The notes beneath the pieces were generated by a model that was not told where the DNA came from, searched no databases, and saw only the letters and a program-made list of their open reading frames with translations. DNA of 23,878 nt from a virus: the IMG/VR virus record IMGVR_UViG_3300025949_000092, positions 1 to 23,878 of that record; one strand, given 5' to 3'. Shown here in pieces: positions 20,816 to 23,878 of the stretch (its first letter is position 1; each line of letters opens with the position of its first letter). The position numbers and the translations under genes are program-made.

Positions 20816-20828
20816 CGAAGGAGCCGCC

Positions 20829-21002
20829 ATGCAGGAGACAAAACGCTTGGTGAAAGAACACCTGGCAGAAGCGAAGGCACGAGAGGATGCACAAGCCGTA
20901 GATCGTGCTCGCGCGGAAGGCCGAGACGAACAGCGTCGCGAGTGGCGCGAGCAGCAGCGACACCTGCGCAACACCAACAAGGGAAGCCTTCTCCGTAAGT
21001 AA
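20829..21002 (+). CDS. 57-residue highly charged helical peptide
   Basis: The ATG at 20829 has AAGGAG upstream. The product (MQETKRLVKEHLAEAKARED...) is a single, very charged helix rich in Arg, Glu and Gln. It is bracketed by a 16-nt direct repeat, which suggests that it was added to the operon later. Function unknown; a nucleic-acid- or protein-binding helix is plausible. Confidence 0.62.
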   Translation: MQETKRLVKEHLAEAKAREDAQAVDRARAEGRDEQRREWREQQRHLRNTNKGSLLRK

Positions 21003-21015
21003 CGATTCGGCAATT

Positions 21016-21031
21016 CCACGCAGAACTAACC
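21016..21031 (+). repeat. 16-nt direct repeat, copy 2
   Basis: Exact copy of 20800-20815, here in a non-coding gap as a leftover gene end, followed by a ribosome binding site (GAAAGGAA) for the next gene. Confidence 0.75.
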
Positions 21032-21044
21032 GAAAGGAACGCAC

Positions 21045-21260
21045 ATGCAGCAACTATTTGCAGTCACCGTGCAGTGGAGAACCAAGGGGAATCCGAACGC
21101 CGAGTCGGTCGTGCTGAATGTCGTTGCAGAGACGGCATCGGAGGCGACCGGAGCAGCCGTCCGCAGAGAGCTCGAAGGGTTCGAAGATTCTCTCGATTTC
21201 TGCCGCTTCACCAAGGTCGAGCCGATCGCCGACGTCGATCTCATCCTCGAGGAAGAGTAA
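21045..21260 (+). CDS. 71-residue early protein
   Basis: The ATG at 21045 follows GAAAGGAA. The protein (MQQLFAVTVQWRTKGNPNAE...) has two N-terminal strands, a helix (ASEATGAAVRRELEGF) and an acidic end (DVDLILEEE), like a small alpha/beta fold. No family is recognised. Confidence 0.66.
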   Translation: MQQLFAVTVQWRTKGNPNAESVVLNVVAETASEATGAAVRRELEGFEDSLDFCRFTKVEPIADVDLILEEE

Positions 21261-21273
21261 CCCGGAGCCGCCC

Positions 21274-21768
21274 ATGCCTCGCGATCTCGACCAGACCGTC
21301 TACTCCACCGCCGCCGCGCCGCCTATGCCTGCAGGGTCGCTGTTTGACACCTTTGCCGACGCGGTGCTGCGCCGCGTGGACGATGTGATCGCGGGCCGCA
21401 ACTGCGACTGGCCCACCAAGGAGCCGCATCGCCGCCTGCTCGCCCTGCTGCGCAATCACCAGGGCAAGCACCGCGCCGTGTCGATCGGCGAGATCGGCGA
21501 GAAGATGAGCCTCGCGCCGCGCGCCGTCAAGGAGCTGGTGCAGGATCTCCGCCTCAGCTTCGGCGTGCAGCTCGGCTCCAGCCGCGAAGCCGACGGCGGC
21601 GGCTACTACCTGATCGCCACCGAAGCCGAGAGTGAGGAGACCTGCGCGCCCTACTTCCAGCAGGCCATCACCGAGCTGCGCGTCGTCGCCCGCATGCGCC
21701 GCGGCCGCCAGTCCATCGCCGAACTCACCCGCCAGATCGAGCTGGAGCTCGACAAGGAGATGCCATGA
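21274..21768 (+). CDS. Winged-helix early protein
   Basis: This 164-residue protein begins at the ATG at 21274 with a GGAG site. The centre (HRRLLALLRNHQ, VSIGEIGEKMSLAPRAVKELVQDLR, then GGGYYLIATEAE) is a winged-helix DNA-binding domain: helix 1, turn, recognition helix, beta wing. The C-terminal part is a charged helix. It may regulate early or middle transcription. The next gene overlaps its stop (ATGA). Confidence 0.72.
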   Translation: MPRDLDQTVYSTAAAPPMPAGSLFDTFADAVLRRVDDVIAGRNCDWPTKEPHRRLLALLRNHQGKHRAVSIGEIGEKMSLAPRAVKELVQDLRLSFGVQLGSSREADGGGYYLIATEAESEETCAPYFQQAITELRVVARMRRGRQSIAELTRQIELELDKEMP

Positions 21769-22049
21769 ACAACCGCACCGCCAAACCTTACATTCCGCCA
21801 AAAGCGGCCATTGAGATCGAGATCGAACGCGGCTGGCATGGCGAGTCTGTCCCTGAGCAATTCAGGCCGCTTCGAATTTGGGGCAGGCCTTGGAAAGGGC
21901 ACGTAGTGAAAAGCGAAAAACCTAATTGCAACTGCACCACGAAATATCTGGTTTATGTCCGCTCACTGCCGCCAATCCTTCGGAAGAATGTCCCGCCGAG
22001 ACAGCGCGTGACGGTTTGCGCCTGCGTCGGAAAGGTGGTCACTCAATGA
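21765..22049 (+). CDS. 94-residue early protein with CxC motifs
   Basis: The ATG at 21765 overlaps the previous stop. The product has KPNCNCTTKYLVYVRSLPP and ends VTVCACVGKVVTQ, so two CxC pairs could bind one metal. The basic, strand-rich body (RIWGRPWKGHVV) suggests a small nucleic-acid-binding protein, but no family is recognised. Base use is less GC-rich at the third codon position than in the flanking genes. Confidence 0.64.
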   Translation: MNNRTAKPYIPPKAAIEIEIERGWHGESVPEQFRPLRIWGRPWKGHVVKSEKPNCNCTTKYLVYVRSLPPILRKNVPPRQRVTVCACVGKVVTQ

Positions 22050-22300
22050 CCACCTACCAGCTGCTCTGCCACAACTGCGGCACGGCCGATCGCGAAGAGA
22101 ACAGCGCCTACTGCAAGCCCTGCGGCGAGCTGGCCCTTGAAGCCAGCCGCCAGCGCGAAGCCTTCAATCGCGGCGTCGAGTGCCCGGACTGCCACGCCCG
22201 CCCCGGCCGCCCCTGCGTCACCGGCTCCGGCCTGGAGCGCGGCACCGTCCACGTCAACCGCGAGAAGCTCGCCAACCGCCGCGCGAAAGGAGCCGCATGA
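22046..22300 (+). CDS. 84-residue double zinc-ribbon protein
   Basis: The ATG at 22046 overlaps the previous stop. There are CHNC and CKPC pairs in the first half (a likely zinc ribbon) and CPDCHARPGRPC followed by HVNRE in the second, like the short C..C......C zinc knuckles seen in many phage and actinobacterial proteins. It probably binds DNA or RNA. The exact family is not named. Confidence 0.73.
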   Translation: MTTYQLLCHNCGTADREENSAYCKPCGELALEASRQREAFNRGVECPDCHARPGRPCVTGSGLERGTVHVNREKLANRRAKGAA

Positions 22301-22614
22301 AGAAGTCTGTGTTTCGCGAAACAGGCATGACGCGGTACCTGAACGCAAGGGGTCCGGTCGAGGGATACCGCCCTCCGTACAGCGGCAGGTGCGCGCATTG
22401 CAGCGCGTTGACGATGGTGCTTGAGTCGGAGGGCGGTGGCGAAGGCATTCTGATCTGCCCGAACTGCAGCGAGCTGCCCGATCTCGCACCGCTCATCGCG
22501 ACACTTCCCAACCGCCAGTGGATATGGCATGCGACCGATTGCACTGCTTGCACGTTCCCCCACGTCATCTGCAAAGCGGGCGCGGCGGCGCTGGCGGAAA
22601 GGACGGCCGCATGA
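22297..22614 (+). CDS. 105-residue zinc-ribbon protein
   Basis: Starts at the ATG at 22297 (ATGA overlap). CAHC and CPNC form a classical two-pair zinc ribbon (about residues 32-56), and a later CTACTFPHVIC adds more potential ligands. The middle contains WIWHATD. The role is unknown. Confidence 0.7.
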   Translation: MKKSVFRETGMTRYLNARGPVEGYRPPYSGRCAHCSALTMVLESEGGGEGILICPNCSELPDLAPLIATLPNRQWIWHATDCTACTFPHVICKAGAAALAERTAA

Positions 22615-22805
22615 TGCTCTACCTCTTGCTCGCGTGGACCGTCGGCGCAGCCCTGATGCTCTCGCTCACGATCTATCTCCTTCCTCGCAGCGATAGCCCC
22701 AAAGCTCGCCGGGTTGAGACCATGCCTTTTCCGCGCCTGGCAATCGCCGTGTTCATCTCCTGGCCGGTCCTTGCGCTCCTGTTCCTTACAGGGAGGATCG
22801 ACTAA
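22611..22805 (+). CDS. 64-residue two-span membrane protein
   Basis: Starts at ATGATG at 22611, overlapping the previous stop, and its TAA overlaps the next ATG. Two hydrophobic segments (about 2-24 and 41-60) are joined by a basic loop (RSDSPKARR). It is a small inner-membrane protein; possible roles include host takeover or superinfection exclusion. No family is recognised. Confidence 0.67.
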   Translation: MMLYLLLAWTVGAALMLSLTIYLLPRSDSPKARRVETMPFPRLAIAVFISWPVLALLFLTGRID

Positions 22806-23254
22806 TGGCTGACAACTATCCGCGCACGCGCCAAGGCCTGGAACGCGCCCGCTTCTCGCTGCTGCAGCGCCACGCGACCTGCAAGGGCTGCGACGCGCCG
22901 ATCGAGTGGTGGAAGACGCCCACCGGCAAGAAGATTCCGATGACGGCGAAGCTGGTCAACGGTCCGCTCGACGAGCTCGTCATGCACATGGAGGTCTGCC
23001 CCAACCGCGGCGAGTTCCGCGGCGCGGCCTCCGGCCCCAACGCGCGCCCGCCGCTGAAGTACACCAACGAGGAAGCCGTGCGCAACATGCGCGATCGCAC
23101 CGGCGCACGCGTCGTCGTCCTGGTCGATGACAACGGCTGCACCGCCGCCTGGCGCGACGGCCTTCCCGGCGAGGATCTCCGCCACGACCTCATCTCCGCC
23201 GGCAACTTCGTCCGCGCGGAAGTGAACAAGGGCGAGGAGGCAAAGCGTGGATAA
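22805..23254 (+). CDS. 149-residue protein with N-terminal Cys motif
   Basis: Starts at the ATG at 22805 (TAATG). Residues 26-46 read CKGCDAPIEWWKTPTGKKIPM, which looks like half of a zinc ribbon, with further cysteines later (EVCPN). The C-terminal half (RTGARVVVLVDDNG) contains a strand-turn region. I recall this style from phage proteins of unknown function. Confidence 0.7.
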   Translation: MADNYPRTRQGLERARFSLLQRHATCKGCDAPIEWWKTPTGKKIPMTAKLVNGPLDELVMHMEVCPNRGEFRGAASGPNARPPLKYTNEEAVRNMRDRTGARVVVLVDDNGCTAAWRDGLPGEDLRHDLISAGNFVRAEVNKGEEAKRG

Positions 23255-23681
23255 CATCGTGGAGTTTCGCCCGATGCCGGAGAATCCCGATGCGAAGCCC
23301 TCGATTGCGAGAGAAGATGTTCGCGCGGGCCAATGCGATCACCGCAATGCGACGTTCCTGTTCAGCGCGTATGAGATGCGCGTGACGTGCTCCAAATGCA
23401 AGGAGCCGATTGAAGCGATCAAGGTGATCCAGATGCTCGCCGACGAGGAGTACTGGCGAGCTCGGATGGAAAACGCCGCAGCGTATGCGCGGATGGAAGC
23501 CGAGGCGCAGGCGGAAAAGCAAGCTCTGAAGACGCGGAAGGCGGCTTACGCAACGCTCTACCGCTTCGGCGTCACGCCGGAGATGTACGCGGAGGAATAT
23601 CGGCGCAAGATGCAGTTTGAAGAGTTGGCGCTCAAGCAGGACTACAACCAAACCATCCCGTTCGCAGAGGCCAGCCGATGA
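23247..23681 (+). CDS. 144-residue early protein, Cys/His motif plus coiled coil
   Basis: Starts at the GTG at 23247, 8 bases inside the previous gene. The N-terminal part has CDHRNATFLF followed by CSKC, a plausible zinc site, then IEAIKVIQML. The rest is a long charged helix (AYARMEAEAQAEKQALKTRK). No family is recognised. Confidence 0.67.
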   Translation: MDNIVEFRPMPENPDAKPSIAREDVRAGQCDHRNATFLFSAYEMRVTCSKCKEPIEAIKVIQMLADEEYWRARMENAAAYARMEAEAQAEKQALKTRKAAYATLYRFGVTPEMYAEEYRRKMQFEELALKQDYNQTIPFAEASR

Positions 23682-23878
23682 GCGCCACCGAACAAAACTG
23701 CGCGAGCTGCGGAGAGCAGGCGCTCGGCCACGCGGTCGACGGCCGTCCCTTCTGCCACCGGCCCGAGTGCATCGACTGGAAGCTGGAGCGCTGGAAGCGC
23801 CTGTACGTACCCGCGCAGCCGCAAAGGCCATCAGCCTTTGCCGCGTCCAGCAGGATGGAGCAGTACGCGCACCATCCC
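23678..23878 (+). CDS. Partial zinc-finger-like early protein
   Basis: Starts at the ATG at 23678 (ATGA overlap) and runs off the right edge. The visible 67 residues include CASC and, after a short loop, FCHRPEC, a likely four-cysteine zinc site, followed by a basic helix (WKLERWKRLY). The operon therefore continues beyond the window. Confidence 0.65.
   Translation, partial: MSATEQNCASCGEQALGHAVDGRPFCHRPECIDWKLERWKRLYVPAQPQRPSAFAASSRMEQYAHHP

Noticed and set aside
1-23878. CRISPR array, tRNA or rRNA gene
   Set aside because: No regularly spaced repeats, cloverleaf with CCA end or rRNA signature was seen; all direct repeats found are single pairs.

Overview
This window is the inside of a Mu-like transposable phage or prophage from a GC-rich bacterium. 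No host chromosomal gene, tRNA, rRNA or phage end is visible. Hallmarks are a DDE transposase of MuA type followed by a MuB-type AAA ATPase, next to a leftward head module in Mu order: terminase small and large subunits, gp29-type portal, F-type head morphogenesis protein, I-type protease with a nested scaffold, decoration protein, major capsid protein. The host cannot be fixed from the sequence. The GC-rich codon use, signal peptides ending in ARAQ/RAQA and the style of the exported proteins would fit Acidobacteriota, but this is only an impression.

Layout. (1) 1-8986, minus strand: head and packaging genes plus two membrane proteins, mostly joined by TGATG or ATGA stop/start overlaps. An extra P-loop kinase gene sits between the F-type gene and the protease. 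(2) 8987-9281: a non-coding leader containing a degenerate tandem duplication with a 152-bp period. (3) 9282-11053, minus: lysis and accessory genes: a CxxC miniprotein, a 37-residue membrane peptide, an exported Gly/Ala-rich protein, an 84-residue protein and a glucosaminidase-type endolysin. (4) 11300-12157, minus: a D12-class adenine methyltransferase. (5) 12372-14300, minus: a repressor operon made of an S24/XRE repressor, a probable lipoprotein and a second exported protein. (6) 14290-14340: an operator/promoter region with a perfect 17-bp palindrome. (7) 14340-23878, plus: the early operon, with a small HTH protein, an early protein, transposase A, target activator B and then a chain of about 17 very small, mostly overlapping genes, many with zinc-ribbon cysteine pairs.

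The early operon runs right and the repressor plus late genes run left from one control region. This differs from Mu, where early and late genes share one direction, and resembles the split arrangement I recall for BcepMu. In a lysogen the S24 repressor would hold down the rightward promoter while its own operon also makes two envelope proteins, which are candidates for lysogenic conversion or superinfection exclusion.

The most unusual signals are: a perfect 36-nt repeat (2837-2872 and 11222-11257) placed just after two non-core genes (kinase and methyltransferase); the 152-bp-period duplicated leader; an in-frame scaffold start inside the protease gene; a terminase with a lambda-gpA-like shifted Walker A lysine; a frameshift in a possible Gam-position gene at a TTTT run; and two places in the early operon where duplicated gene ends mark recent gene gain.
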